Origin: Sorex araneus
Taxonomy: Eukaryota; Chordata; Mammalia; Eulipotyphla; Soricidae
Assembly (NCBI RefSeq): GCF_027595985.1
Contig: NC_073303.1
Span: 329,653,679-329,717,678, forward strand
Direction of reading: 5' to 3'
Length of the DNA: 64,000 nucleotides
Shown piece by piece: positions 11,591 through 22,927 of the stretch; within the stretch, counting starts at the first letter, position 1, and every line of letters starts with the position of its first letter. The notes beneath the pieces are model-generated. The model was not told the origin of the DNA and ran no database searches. It saw nothing but the letters and a program-made list of their open reading frames with translations. A program made the position numbers and the translations under genes.

Positions 11591-12539
11591 TCGTGGTTTA
11601 GATTCCCTTCTTTCCAGTTGCACGTTTGTCCCTCACCTCCACCCCGCCCCAGAAGTTTGGGCTGTGGGCAAAGAAACACCTAAAATTCTTTTTTTTTAAG
11701 AATCTGTCGCTGCTAAGTGGGGTGACGTTTTCAGTCCTGTGTTCAGTTTTCGTGGTACAGTGTCTGTTGTCCCTGTGATTTAAGTTGCTTTCTGGACCCC
11801 AGGGACCAGGACCCCAGCCAGAGGATTTCGGAGCTGATACCCCACTCCAGCTCTGCGGAGGGAAGTAATCTCAGTGTCCTCGCTTCCCGTGTCCCCGTAG
11901 GTTGCTGTGTGTGTTGTGTGTGATGTGCAAAGGGTAGACAACACACTGTGGCTTCAGACAAGCTAAGGGACACGGTCTTACCATCTCTTCTTTTCCGGGC
12001 GGGGCAGTGGGGAGGAGAGGGACGAGGAGCGATGCCAGGAGCCGGATTGAGAGTCCGAGGCGGGCTGGGGGTGGGTCAAGGCAGTTTTTCAAACTGAAGT
12101 TTGCACTACCGCCTGGTCTCCTTAGACGGGAGGCAGATGCTGTGATGCTGCAGGCGCGGCAGGTCCTCCCCATCTGGCCCGGGAGGACAACCACGCTTAA
12201 GAGTGCTGGGAGCCACATCTCTCGGGGGGGGGGGGGCGGACTGGAGGTGGGAGGTGTATTTAAATACCCACTTGTATCTAGTTCTGCGATCCAGCCTTAA
12301 CGTACCGATTAAGCTTCCCGGTACTTGTTTTTTGTTGCTGTTGGTGGTGGTGGTGTTGTTTCCTTTCCTGCATCTTTTGACTACCCCGCACAATCTTCAT
12401 TTTTTAAAATAGAGGGTGTGTGTGTGTGCAGATCAGAACTAACCACCCGTAGGTTGTAAATAAATAAATAGGAAAAGTATGTTCTAACCACTGACCTCTC
12501 CAGTTTTCCCCAAGCTTGCCCTGAGAAGCTGTGTAATGT

Positions 12540-12850
12540 CCCTTCTGCTTTGATCAGGAGAGAAGGGCCCCTCCTCCCGTGCCCAAGAAGCCGCCGAAGG
12601 GCCCCGCGCCGCTGATCCGGGAGCGCTCGCTGGAGAGCTCGCAGCGCCAGGAGGCCCGCAAGCGCCTGATGGCCGCCAAGCGCGCCGCGTCCGTCCGCCA
12701 GAACTCGGCCACCGAGAGCGCCGAGAGCATCGAGATCTACATCCCCGAGGCGCAGACCCGGCTCTGAGCCCCGCCGGGGCCTCCCGCGGGAGCCGCCCCG
12801 CCCCGCGCCCGACGCTCGGCCCGTGTCCTCCACCGAGCTTCGCCCCCACG
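12540..12850. other. CpG-rich patch over the DLGAP1 terminal exon
   Basis: Dense CpG pairs cover the last coding exon and the first 80 bases of the 3' UTR (runs such as GCCGCCAAGCGCGCCGCG). The composition drops back to ordinary on both sides. Exonic CpG islands at 3' ends are often methylated gene-body islands, so promoter activity need not follow. A further GC-rich stretch with a G run lies at 12000-12245, within the last intron. Confidence 0.6.
12558..12767 (+). CDS. DLGAP1: DLGAP1 terminal coding exon with Shank PDZ ligand
   Basis: Acceptor TTTGATCAG opens 69 codons plus TGA (12765-12767). The reading begins ERRAPPPVPKK (proline-rich linker), then a basic helix (SSQRQEARKRLMAAKRAASV), and ends SIEIYIPEAQTRL. 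The last four residues QTRL form a class I PDZ ligand (Thr at -2, Leu at 0). In this family that ligand binds the Shank PDZ domain and so couples PSD-95 complexes to Shank/Homer. The exon is much richer in GC and CpG than the two before it, with G or C in most third positions, and sits in a local CpG-rich patch. The open reading on the opposite strand here is a shadow of this composition. Confidence 0.97.
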   Translation, partial: ERRAPPPVPKKPPKGPAPLIRERSLESSQRQEARKRLMAAKRAASVRQNSATESAESIEIYIPEAQTRL

Positions 12851-15724
12851 CCACCTGCCCCTGTAGAAACGGCCCCTGTAGGTCACCCAGCATCCTCAGT
12901 TCTCCAGCTAGTCCGTTCCTAGAGCTCAGCAATATACAACCGTAGGAGATTGCAGAAATCCAGCATCACAGGGTGATCCTTGGGCGAATCCTCCGTCCTC
13001 CTCCCCGAAAGGAACCAGGGCTCCCATCCCTCTAGTCCCCCCTAAGTGGCTGTTACTTTCTACCGCAGAGGGAGCACTTTATTTCCAAGCTCAGAAATCA
13101 CGCCATCTCACTGGAATCCAAGAGTGACACACCAAGAGAGGGGAAACGAGGGGTGAGGGTGGGGAGGAGGGCGGGGGAGGGGCGATCGTGGCCGTGGAGC
13201 GGGGGAAGGGAGACGCGAACCCCTGCAGGTGCGGGAGGGGAGGGCGGGGCACCTGTCCCACTCAGCTGCACAAACTGCCTCACTGTCATTTCTCGTCACT
13301 GCTTCAAATGTTTCAATCAGCAGAAGATTGTAAATTCGATCTTTCAGGGAAATTAATCTATTCTGAAAGGCAATAACATGAGGAAAGGCAAGGCAAGGCG
13401 AAGGAAGCGCTGATAGTTTAAGAAACTGCATAAAGTGTTTTTTATTTTCCCTCCTGTCCTATTAAGACTATTTAGACCTGAAATGCTTTATCAACTTTTA
13501 TTGTATTATGTATATTCTACTGTTGTGGTGGTGGGGGGTTCTTTAAAGGGGAAAGTGTTGGTTCTATTAATTTGTTAGTCCATCTGGGGTGGGGGTGGGG
13601 ACCTACCTAATTACACACATATTAGTACACATCTGCTTGGGAGCGCTTTAAAGGGCAGCCAGGTTGTTTTCAAAGAAAAGATTCGGTTCTCCTGTCATCC
13701 TTTAGAAGGCTGTACATCTATTTTAACCTAGTAGTTCATGTTGCAGGCGTGCGGACGTATTTTCTCCTTTATTCTCACTCCAACAGAGTTCTAGCATACC
13801 CCAGCATAAGGATTTTGTCCCACGCCAAACAGAGCAAATTCTCGACCCTATAGATAATGCTGCCTCATTCCAAAGAGCTGCAACCATCTTTTGAGGTCTG
13901 GGATAGTGAGAAAAGACATTTGACTCTTAAGGTTCAGCAACCATCACAATGGGCAAAGGGCTGATTTCTAAACAGGAAAAGAAACCCAGGCTTTTGGCAA
14001 TGGCATGATCTATGTTTTTGGTGGTGACGGACAAGCGGTGTGCACTTTGCGTCTGACTGAAGCCAGTGCCCTGACTTGTAGCAGTTCAAACATTTAGAAT
14101 GTGGTGATCTTGAAGTATCACTGGCATTTCATCCAGCTCCCACATTAAAAGCATTAGAACTCAATATTGAAAAATGAAAGGCTTTTAAAAACATACATCA
14201 AATATGCTTGCATCCAAGCAGCTTTTTCTAAAAAAAGAAATACAAAAAACATTCTCATAGCCAGGTGCTAATTTGATTTTATTTCTGAAACTAAGAGACG
14301 TGTTGGGCTCTGGCAACAACTATTTTCATGGACATATTCTAAAACCACTAGAGAATTCGCTACCTCTCAGAGCCATTGATGCTTTGAGCTATATTTATAA
14401 ACAGGGCACAAATGTTTACTGCTGTGATTTATGAGAAAAGGGCTACTAATTTATTTCAAAACAAACCAACCAATTTTTTAACTAGAATGAGCAAAGCCCT
14501 TTGTGTGCTTTGTGAATTTGGAGTGTACAAAGATTCTGAGCCTCAAAGTCTGCTGGCTTTAAAAAGAACACCCCTGTTCTTTACTTTGTAGCAGCGATGG
14601 AAAGTCACACAAAGTTTGCATTGAGTAAAGCCAACTGCCGCCTTGGGTAGCCCATGGTCACAGTCAATACTGAAAGCGACTTGGAATTAACAGGTTAGCA
14701 TGAAAGAAGTAGCATCAATCTGAGGATCCATGTTCCCAACTACCGCTCTATGCCCTGAGGTAGAGATAAGATTGGAAGAAATAGATTTTTAATGAAATTC
14801 AAGATTGTCCTAGAATATTTTCTTTGGAAATTGGTTTAGCCCAAGATATTTTAAAGAGAGACAAGACCTGTTGATCTTGTCTGTATGAATGGTCTTTATA
14901 TATTCATAAGCTATTTTTGGTAAGAATTTTAAATCTTTAAGCTAAATGCCTATAGGCATTATGACCTTTGCCTTCCTTAAACAAATTTAAATTGTACAAA
15001 TACTTTATAAAAATAAAAAATGAATTATTGATGCTAAAATATGACCCCACATAGAGCTGCTTGTCAATCACTCTGACACTGACATCCATCAGCATAACAT
15101 AACCTTTGTTACATTGTTCTTTTTGATGTGATTTGTAGAAATGTTTTTTAGTTCATAATGGAAAAAAAAGTATGTACCCTGAAAATTACTTATTTTGTTT
15201 AACTTTGGTATAAAGGTGTTCGGGCATTTTCTCGGGGAGGGGGTTTACAAAAGAAGTTTGTCTCCCACATCAAGATAATGTTCAAAGAAATTAAGTATTT
15301 ATTATATTTTTTGCAGATGTTTCCATACAATTCACATAACCTTTTTGTAAAGAGAGATGAAGAAATGGATTAAAGATTTTTAATATTTGAAATGGTAAAT
15401 AGAACTAATTTATTTGTAATATATTTCTGTTATTTATAGATGTTTCCTTAATGTTTTACTGTGCATTACCACTTTAATTTAAGCCTTACCCTTGTGAATT
15501 TACCATTTCTTTTTTTAAAACATGTCTAGATGCATATTTTAAATAAATGGAATGTAAATCACTAGCATATCTGAATTCCCAAGTGTAATTTTTAAAAAAT
15601 TATTTTGGTTTGAAAAAAAAAGATTCATTTGAAAGCCATCAGATGGAGGGGTGGGGAACATTTTTATGGCTTTATGAATTGGAATTTCATAGGCTTATTT
15701 ACCAAGATTGTGTGTGGAAAATAT

Positions 15725-15732
15725 TGTAAATA
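15725..15732 (+). promoter_or_regulatory. Pumilio element in DLGAP1 3' UTR
   Basis: TGTAAATA fits the Pumilio response element TGTANATA and lies 36 bases before the poly(A) signal. Pumilio proteins repress many neuronal mRNAs. Function here is inferred. Confidence 0.35.
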
Positions 15733-15767
15733 GATGAATGTTTCCCATAATGTAAAAAGAAGAAATT

Positions 15768-15773
15768 AATAAA
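15768..15773 (+). terminator. DLGAP1: DLGAP1 poly(A) signal
   Basis: Canonical AATAAA, followed about 25-30 bases later by a U/GU-rich element (GTCTGTGTGTTTTTTATT, about 15796-15813). This is the arrangement expected for CPSF and CstF binding, and places cleavage near 15785-15795. A second AATAAA at 15542-15547 is a possible alternative site. Confidence 0.8.
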
Positions 15774-15989
15774 ATAATTAATGCACTGCTTTCAGGTCTG
15801 TGTGTTTTTTATTATGCAGTCCTACTTCTTCCAAAGTGTAATTTGTTTGGGGGGAGGATCTTTAAGCTGTTAACAAGTAGATCACTCTTTCACTCAAAGA
15901 GCACACATGTATGTAACCATTAAGGAAATGGGTAGGCCTGTAATCCTGTGTGAAAGATTCAAATACTGCAGAATTAAACAGATCTTTTA

Positions 15990-16160
15990 GGGCTGGAGAG
16001 ATAATACAGCAGCTAAGGTGCTTGCCTTATACTTGGCCAACCAGTATCAATCCCGGTGCTGCTTATGATCGCCCAAGCATCACCTGAAGTGATCCCTGAG
16101 CACAGAGCCAGGTGTAAGCCTTGAGCACCACTGGGGTGCAAAAGTTTAAAAAAATTTTTT
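15990..16160 (+). mobile_element. Diverged SINE
   Basis: GGGCTGGAGAGATAATACAGC head, full body and an A/T tail, just beyond the DLGAP1 poly(A) site. Confidence 0.85.
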
Positions 16161-16577
16161 TAAGAACTTTATAATAATGATTACAACACATGTGCAAATT
16201 TCAAGTCAAGAGCTATTTTATAAAAGAAATCACTGCCTCTCAAACACATGAAAAAGCGTTGAGATTTTAACCCCATGGATTTCTTTGCAAACGTTGTCCT
16301 CAATTTTGCTTCCTACATAGATCTCCGAGGAAAACCAAAATAATCCTCTGTGGTTTTCATTCCATCTTCAGAGTCATAAGAAACTATAAATTGAGTGACT
16401 GAGTTGCAGTGTGAGAATTTTAAGCGACAGATTCAAAATTCAAACCTTCTTCAACTACTTTTACAGTGAGATCCTAATCAGTCTTTCCGAATTGAAGACC
16501 AATGAGATCAGGGGTCTAGCTCTGTTTGCCTTCCAGGGCTGAAGTCCTGGCTTCTATCACCAGCACCAAAATTTTTT

Positions 16578-16853
16578 TTTAGTATTTTTTTTTAATTTTT
16601 AATTAGTGAATCACCGTGAGGGTACAGTTACAGATTTATACAGTTTTGTGCTCATGTTTCCCTCATACAAGATTCGAGAACCCATCCCTTCGCCAGTGCC
16701 CATTCTCCACCACCAGTAAACCCATCATCCCTCCCACCCTCCCCAAACCCATCTCTCCCCACCCCACCCTGCCACTGTGGCAGGGCATTCCCTTCTGTTC
16801 TCTTTCTCTAATTAGCTGTTGTGGTTTGCAATAAAGGTGTTGAGTGGCCACTG
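16578..16853 (-). mobile_element. 5'-truncated LINE-type 3' end with 21-base target duplication
   Basis: An A/T-rich tail (left) and about 240 bases of the same 3' sequence as 7441-7800. It is flanked by direct repeats beginning TCACCAGCACCAAAATTTTT at 16557-16577 and 16854-16874. The long duplication and A tail show L1-style target-primed reverse transcription. Confidence 0.8.
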
Positions 16854-17616
16854 TCACCAGCACCAAAATTTTTTAAAGGTAATTATTTGCCAGCATCAAT
16901 TACTTCTGGTTTCTAAATATTCTATATTATAAATTTTATGCACCAAAATGATAATATAACAAAACTGGAGGTGGAGAGAGGGGAATGTTTCTGAAGTCTG
17001 TGAGTACTTAGTTTGCTATACCACAGGTCCAAGACCTGTCTTCACCGTGTTTTCTCCTCAAATCTCACCAAGGCTAACATACCTATCTATACACAGTAAA
17101 CTTGGAAATTGTTAAGGAGATTAAGCAGATAAGCAAAAAGTTAAGTCACATTTTCAGAATTTCATACAAGACCTATACCACTCACCAAGATAACACAATG
17201 TACTTTTGAAACTGCTTCAGAGGAGGAATGGTCAAGTCACTGAATTTCCGTAAGGCTGAAAAAATCTCATTATTTTGGTTCATGCACTGACTATTCACAT
17301 TTCCTGAACCTTAATTGCATTGCTTCTCTTTTAACAAATTAAATCTTATATTTCATTGGGCTCCTGTTTTTTCAGTGGGCCTCCAGACAAAATGAGTTTA
17401 TTTTTGCAGGTAGAAATCTGAATTCCAGTGAAGCAATTTCCCATGCTCCAGGGTCTCTACCCTACCTAGACAAATATAGTTTTCATTTTTATAACAGTGA
17501 ACAAAGTTGTTTGCACTGAGTATGATTCTCTTCTTCTATCTTTGAAATTCACCCCTTAAAAATATAAATTGATTTTTGGTTTCAATAAATGCCATATTAG
17601 GAAATCTTAGTGTCAG

Positions 17617-17794
17617 GTGGCTGGAGCGATAGCACAGTGGGTAGGGCATTTGCCTTGCACGCAGCCAACTGGTGTTCGATTCCCAGCATCATACGGTCCC
17701 CTGAGCACTGTCAGGAGTAATTCCTGAGTGCAGAGCCAGGAGTAACCTTGTGCATTGCCGGGTGTGACCTAAAAAGAAAAAAAAAAGAAAGAAA
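17617..17794 (+). mobile_element. SINE with target-site duplication
   Basis: Full copy; duplications GAAATCTTAG(T/C)GTCAG at 17601-17616 and 17795-17810. Confidence 0.95.
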
Positions 17795-18172
17795 GAAATC
17801 TTAGCGTCAGAATGTATTCATTCACAAATGCCACTAATGTTGACAGGTGTCAAAATTTACCCCAGGTTTGCTTTTTGACATTAAGCTGCTATACTAAGAT
17901 CAGATCAAGCCCTTTAGACAAAAAGTTTAAAAACCTTCTCTGGGTCCTAACTCCATCACTAGAATAAGTTTACAAAATCACGAATCATGAATCACAAAAT
18001 CCCATTAATCACCGATTTCTCGGGTGGGCTCAGTAACCTCTCATTTCGTCCTTTCCCTGAGATCTTAGGAGTCCATCTTGACTCGGCCCTCCTAACGATG
18101 TTGCACTGGGGGCTCTTCAGGGTCAGGGGAATGAGATCCAGCTTGTTACTGGATTTAGCATATGAATATTAC

Positions 18173-18190
18173 TGAATTCATATGAATTCA
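18173..18190. repeat. 18-bp perfect palindrome
   Basis: TGAATTCATATGAATTCA reads the same on both strands and is flanked by further CATATGAA words. Confidence 0.7.
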
Positions 18191-18284
18191 TGTGAAAGCA
18201 TATGAAAACTCTTGAAGTTTACAAAATAGATCTTAAATTTCTCTGTAAATCACTCATTACCACCCTTGAAGAAAAGAATAGAAA

Positions 18285-18450
18285 ATCCTAAGGGACAGTA
18301 CCTTGCTTTGTATGCAGATAGTCTGATTTGGTCCCTGGCACTGTATATGGTCCCTGGATCTGAGCACAGAGCCACGAATAAGCCCTTAGCATGGCTGAAT
18401 GTTGCCCAAAAACCAAAATTAAAAAAAAAAAGAAGAAGAAGAAGAGAAAA
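18285..18450 (+). mobile_element. Old SINE remnant
   Basis: GACAGTACCTTGC...GAGCACAGAGCCACGAATAA, A-rich tail; head degraded. Confidence 0.5.
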
Positions 18451-18837
18451 AAGGAAAGAATGAGCTGCTTATTGGCCCAAATACTTTCTTCTGAACCTAC
18501 TGCTGGCCCACAGGCATCATCAACTAAATCAGAAAAGCTGTGGGGGTGGCTCAATAGTTTTCGTGAGGCCCTGCACTGGAAAAAAAAAAAAAAACAGACT
18601 TGTGAAGTCCCATTGTGATACTTGACTCACGGATCTCTATTTAAGCAGCCAGGGACATTTTCTATATGTCAACTTTGTAAATTAGCCAATACTGAATTTA
18701 TAGAAAGCAGATGAAAGCAATAATTATTAATCATCAAAAGTCAACTCTGATTGGTGATTGAGCTGACTGAGCTGTTTATATTTATTGTATCATATGTTTT
18801 CACAAGTATAATAAAGGTTGCTGTTCTTCCTCTTCAC

Positions 18838-19010
18838 ACCTCTCCCCGCCCCCACTTTATTTAAACACTGTGGGTTACAAAGTTGTTCATGATGATTTAT
18901 TACAGTTCAATATTTGTTCAATACTCCAACACTGATTCCACAACTGTCACCTTCCCTCCCCCCCCACCCCGCCCACTGTCTCCATTTCCTCTTCATACTT
19001 AATCTGGTTC
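18838..19010 (-). mobile_element. LINE-type 3' fragment
   Basis: CACTTTATTTAAACACTGTGG, GTTACAAAGTTGTTCATGATG, CAGTTCAATATTTGTTC and a C-rich stretch resemble the L1 3' regions of shrew, read on the - strand. Old and diverged. Confidence 0.4.
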
Positions 19011-19524
19011 CTGAGGGAAGTACACACTAACTTCATCTTTCCAGACTACTTGCCAGGTAAATCCATGTTATCAGGGAGCTTCTGTGCCATCTCAATCCTT
19101 TATTTCTTATCCAAGGGAGAAGAAACTCTCCCTTTCACTTTGAGAGGGGAAGTAGGGTTTTAATTTTGTCTTCTGTAGAGAAGGAATAAATGGACTTCAT
19201 ATTTTACCTATTGACTTAATGGGATTGGGGATGGTTTATAAACAATGGCTACAGGTTTCACAGTTCTAAATTCTGATATTTTGACTGCTCCTGACAGCCA
19301 ATGCTTTGCAAATAGAAAAGCATTACTGCAGGCTATTCCTCTAAGATGCACATAAAACCATCAGTCAGTGAACTCTTCCTCTTTCTCAGGTTCCCAAGCC
19401 TGCCTGTCAGCACTTTCAATTATGGAAAGAGGAGAAATGTCCTCGAAGTTGATATTATTATGATACCTTGTAGTCTATCAAAGAAACATCTCTTCAGATC
19501 AAACTTTAAAAATTCAGGAACAGT

Positions 19525-19698
19525 GGGGCTGGAGCAATAGCACAGCGGGTAGGGCATTTGCCTTGCATGTGGTTGATCTGGGTCCTATTCGCAGCATCCC
19601 ATATGGTCCCCTGAGCACCGCCAGGAGTAATTCCTGAGTGCAGAGCCAGGAGTAACCCCTGTGCATGTCTGGGTGTGACCCAAAAAGCAAAAAAAAAA
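19525..19698 (+). mobile_element. SINE with target-site duplication
   Basis: Near-consensus copy; AAAAATTCAGGAAC at 19508-19521 recurs after the poly(A) tail and ends at 19712. Confidence 0.95.
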
Positions 19699-19713
19699 AA
19701 AAATTCAGGAACG

Positions 19714-19868
19714 GAGCAATAGTAAAGCAGGTGGGACACTAACCTTGGTGCAGGTTCGATCCCCTACACCATATAAGGAACCCCAAGTCAGCCATGCATG
19801 GTCCCAGAGTACAGAGCCAGGAATAAGCCCTGAGCATCACCAGGTGTGTCCCCCAAAACCAAAAATAT
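19714..19868 (+). mobile_element. Diverged SINE, directly behind a younger one
   Basis: GGAGCAATAGTAAAGCAGGT head; the younger copy at 19525 landed at its 5' edge. Confidence 0.75.
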
Positions 19869-20215
19869 AAAAATAAGTTAATCTAACATATCCAAGAAAA
19901 GGGAAGGCCCATTCAAAAGTGGTTTTTGTTTGTTGTTTTTGTTCTACAGTCTTAGGAAGTAACCTCATTATGGAACATGTTTACTACTGCAATTTTCTTT
20001 TCTAGATACCAGTTCTATCACATCATTTCCTTGTTAGAATAAAAACCAATGTATTTTTGCAATCTCGGTCAACAAAATGTAAAATGCCCTATGTGAGAAG
20101 TCAAGAAGCATCTTGAACCCAAATATGAATAACTTTATAATTTGTCATTTCTAAAGAATTTAGAAGCAACCTGAACAAAAGTGAGAAACAGGTGGTTTCA
20201 ATAATTTACCCGTGA

Positions 20216-20381
20216 GGGCCGGAGCGATAGCACAGCGGGTACGGCGTTTGCCTTGCACGCGGCCGACCCGGGTTCGATCCCCGGCATCCCATATGGTCCC
20301 CCAAGCACCGCCAGGAGTAATTCCTGAGTGCAAAGCCAGGAGTAACCCCTGAGCATCGCTGGGTGTGACCCAAAAAGCAAA

Positions 20382-20424
<43 letters not shown>

Positions 20425-20448
20425 AAGTAAACCTTTAAAAAAAAATAA
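20216..20448 (+). mobile_element. Young SINE with (AAAT)n tail
   Basis: Close to consensus (GCACGCGGCCGACCCGGGTT), with a TAAA-type tail of about 50 bases and perfect duplications AATAATTTACCCGTGA (20200-20215, 20449-20464). Probably one of the youngest copies here. Confidence 0.95.
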
Positions 20449-21240
20449 AATAATTTACCCGTGATTCCCTCTCAGAGAGATTCAATCTAACACTTTCACC
20501 AAGCTCCTCCCCTGACTCTGGTGCTCAGAGGGAGGTATCTCTCCTCGCTGCTCTTTCTGGTGGGCACTGACATTTTCCCTTTCCTGGTTCAGGTCAGAGC
20601 AGTACCCTGGGAGGTCTTGGTGAGCTCAGCTTCCAACACTGAGCTTTGGCAAACACAGATAAGCCACTCAAGACTTCTACGTTGTTTTTTTTATTAGTCA
20701 AGTGAGCTAATGAGTCTCTAATGATTGAAAGGCAATCCTTTCCAAGGAGATGGTGTGTCCAGTCTTGAACTGGAGCGCCAAACAGTCCTTGGCTAGCAGG
20801 TTGCTCACAATGAACATGTACGGAGAGTGAAAAATGTATCAAAAGTTGAGAAAACTGGAGTAGTGAAGAGCCACTGAGAACGTGAAGAGCATAGAGAGAC
20901 AGATTTCCATACTGAAGAAGTGTTAAATACTTTGGAAATCAAAGTGAAAGGAACAAACATTAATCAGATAATTATGAAATTCTGGAGACAAAGCAGCAGA
21001 CCACTCTGCTGATTCAGACCTAACTTGTTTTAGCTTTTGATCATTCAGTATCTATCGGTGGCTGAATAGATTCATTATTGTGGTTCTTCAGGGTACTCTT
21101 TATTTTTAAATAGCTTATAAGGACGCCCAGAATCAGATCTCCTTCTAGCAAACTTACATTCGAACTGAGTTCAATATTCAAGTGAGAGATCTTGAGTTAA
21201 ATGCTATGGAATTGCTTGCCTAAAGAAAATACGACGTCTT

Positions 21241-21406
21241 GGGGCTGGAGCAATAGCACAGTGGGTAGGCCGGTTGCCTTGCACTCCGCTGACCTGGGTT
21301 CGATTCCCAGCATCCCATATGGTCCCCTGAGCACCACCAGGAGTAATTCCTGAGTGCAGAGCCAGGAGTAACCCCTGTGCATCGCCAGGTGTGACCCAAA
21401 AAGCAC
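21241..21406 (+). mobile_element. SINE, tail lost
   Basis: GGGGCTGGAGCAATAGCACA to TGTGACCCAAAAAGCAC; no long A tail. Confidence 0.9.
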
Positions 21407-21714
21407 TCAGAAACTACACTATATTGAGAGGAGACATTATGAAATAACTAAGGCCCCAGGTGATCGTCATGAAAAAGGGAAGGCCCACTGTGGTTTTTAG
21501 TGTCTAAACTTGTGAATTAGATTCTACAGAAAAGGAAGGCCCCAACCCCTTCCACTTCCAGTGATCCCTACTGGTTTTAGGAGTAATGGTTTTCCTACAG
21601 GCTTTTAGGTCAGTGGCAACAGATTCTCAAGGACAGGGCACTCTGCTGGGAGAAAACAGGGCAGAAGGAAGTTTCCACACATTCCTCTGTAAACAGCTAA
21701 GTGTGTTTTTGTTT

Positions 21715-21960
21715 GTTTGGGGGCCACACCTAGCAGTGTTTATGATATACTTCTGGTGGGGCTTGAGGAACATATGGGGTGCCAAGAATACAACTTGGGT
21801 TCTCCATCTGTCACTGTCACTGTCATCCCATTGCTCATCGATTTGCTCGAGTGGGCACCAGTTACGTCTCCACTGTGAGACTTGTTACTATCTTTGGCAT
21901 ATTGAATATGCCACAGGTAGCTTGCCAGGCTCTGCCGTGCAGGCATTTCAGCCACTGTTG
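21715..21960 (-). mobile_element. SINE remnant joined to a second-family copy
   Basis: A main-family remnant (about 21715-21800) runs into second-family sequence CTGTCACTGTCATCCCATTG...AGCTTGCCAGGCTCTGCC, which is truncated before the shared head. Confidence 0.65.
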
Positions 21961-22164
21961 TGTCTACTGGGGCCATTTACTCAATCTCTTTCTCCCCTAA
22001 TTTTCCTATCAGTACAATAAGGATAAAATTAGTACTTCACAGAGTAGTTACAAAGATTCACTTATATATAGTCTATGTAATGCTTTTAATGCTAGCCTTT
22101 GCACACGGCAAATACAACATACATATTTAACATTACTGTTATTATTTAAGGGGTGAGGAGTGAA

Positions 22165-22318
22165 GTCACACCTAGCAGTGTTCGGGGATTATTCATGGCT
22201 CTCTCATTAGAAGTGATCCCTGGTCACTCAGGGGACCATTTGTAATGCCTAATCTTTGAGCCAGAGGTTGACTAGATGCACAATAGAGTCCTAAGCCCTG
22301 TTCTATCTTTCTGACCCC
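22165..22318 (-). mobile_element. Old SINE remnant
   Basis: TCACACCTAGCAGTGTTCGG and following body; head degraded. Confidence 0.5.
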
Positions 22319-22561
22319 AACATTATTGCTATTATAACACATTCATACTTACTGAGAAGAGTTTATGCCCTGATTGTTGTGCTTTCTATGCATTCATAAA
22401 AATCCTTATAATAATCTGATCTGGTAGTCATTGCTGGTCCAAATTAAATTAGAAATTTGGAAGTACCCCAAAGTCATTAGTATGAAAGCTAGTATTTGAT
22501 CCAATTTAATGATACATCCTTTGTTCATATGTGTGATTCATGCAACATCAATAATGTCTTT

Positions 22562-22927
22562 TTTTTTGAGGGGTAGGAGTAGCACGTCAGTGGTGCTCTA
22601 GGCTTACTCCTGGCCGTGTGCTCAGGGTTCACTCCTGGTGGATTCAGGACATGACATGGGATGCCAAGGATCAAACACAGGTTGACTATGTTCAAGGCAC
22701 ACACCTTGGGGCTGGAGCGATAGTACAGCGGGTAGGGCGTTTGCCTTGCACGAGGCTGACCCGGGTTCGATTCTCAGCATCCCATATGGTCCCACGAGCA
22801 CTGCCAGGAGTGATTCCTAAGTGCAGAGCCAGGAGTCAGCCCTGAGCATCGCCAGGTGTGACCCAAAAAGCCAAAAAAAAAAAATCAAGGTACACACCTT
22901 ACCTGCTGTATTATCTCTCCAACCCCT
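22562..22927 (-). mobile_element. Old SINE split by a younger insertion
   Basis: The left part is 22562-22707 and the head CTGCTGTATTATCTCTCCAACC resumes after 22901. The + strand copy at 22708-22884 interrupts it. Confidence 0.85.
22708..22884 (+). mobile_element. SINE nested inside an older SINE
   Basis: Near-consensus copy; duplications TCAAGGCACACACCTT and TCAAGGTACACACCTT (22692-22707, 22885-22900) are both parts of the older host SINE. Confidence 0.95.

Larger units (their letters stand above)
12768..15790 (+). other. DLGAP1: DLGAP1 3' UTR
   Basis: About 3 kb runs from the stop codon to the poly(A) signal. It is GC-rich up to about 13.3 kb and AT-rich afterwards. It contains no SINE or LINE insertion, which stands out beside the repeat density of the rest of the locus and suggests selection against insertions. 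An upstream AATAAA at 15542-15547 could give a slightly shorter form. A Pumilio-type element TGTAAATA lies at 15725-15732. The assignment is by position between stop codon and poly(A) signal; no transcript evidence is available. Confidence 0.8.
1..15792 (+). other. DLGAP1: DLGAP1 gene, 3' part (intron, three last coding exons, 3' UTR)
   Basis: DLGAP1 (SAPAP1/GKAP) is a scaffold of the excitatory postsynaptic density, linking PSD-95-type proteins to Shank. The window opens inside an intron; the upstream exons, with the PSD-95 guanylate-kinase-binding repeats, lie before base 1. Three exons with canonical AG/GT borders join in one frame to give the C-terminal 151 residues, ending in the family's PDZ ligand. 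Transcription runs rightwards and ends near 15790. The gene converges on TGIF1, as in human. Bases 1-5359 contain only SINE copies, a CpG-rich patch and a TG repeat. I saw no exon there matching the preceding GKAP-domain segment. Confidence 0.95.

Noticed and set aside
12381..12932. 183-codon reading antisense to the DLGAP1 terminal exon
   Set aside because: It is the shadow of a GC-rich coding exon on the other strand and has no independent support.
20216..20300. tRNA gene calls
   Set aside because: The A and B boxes are perfect, but the sequence does not fold into a tRNA cloverleaf and continues into the SINE body. tRNA-derived only.
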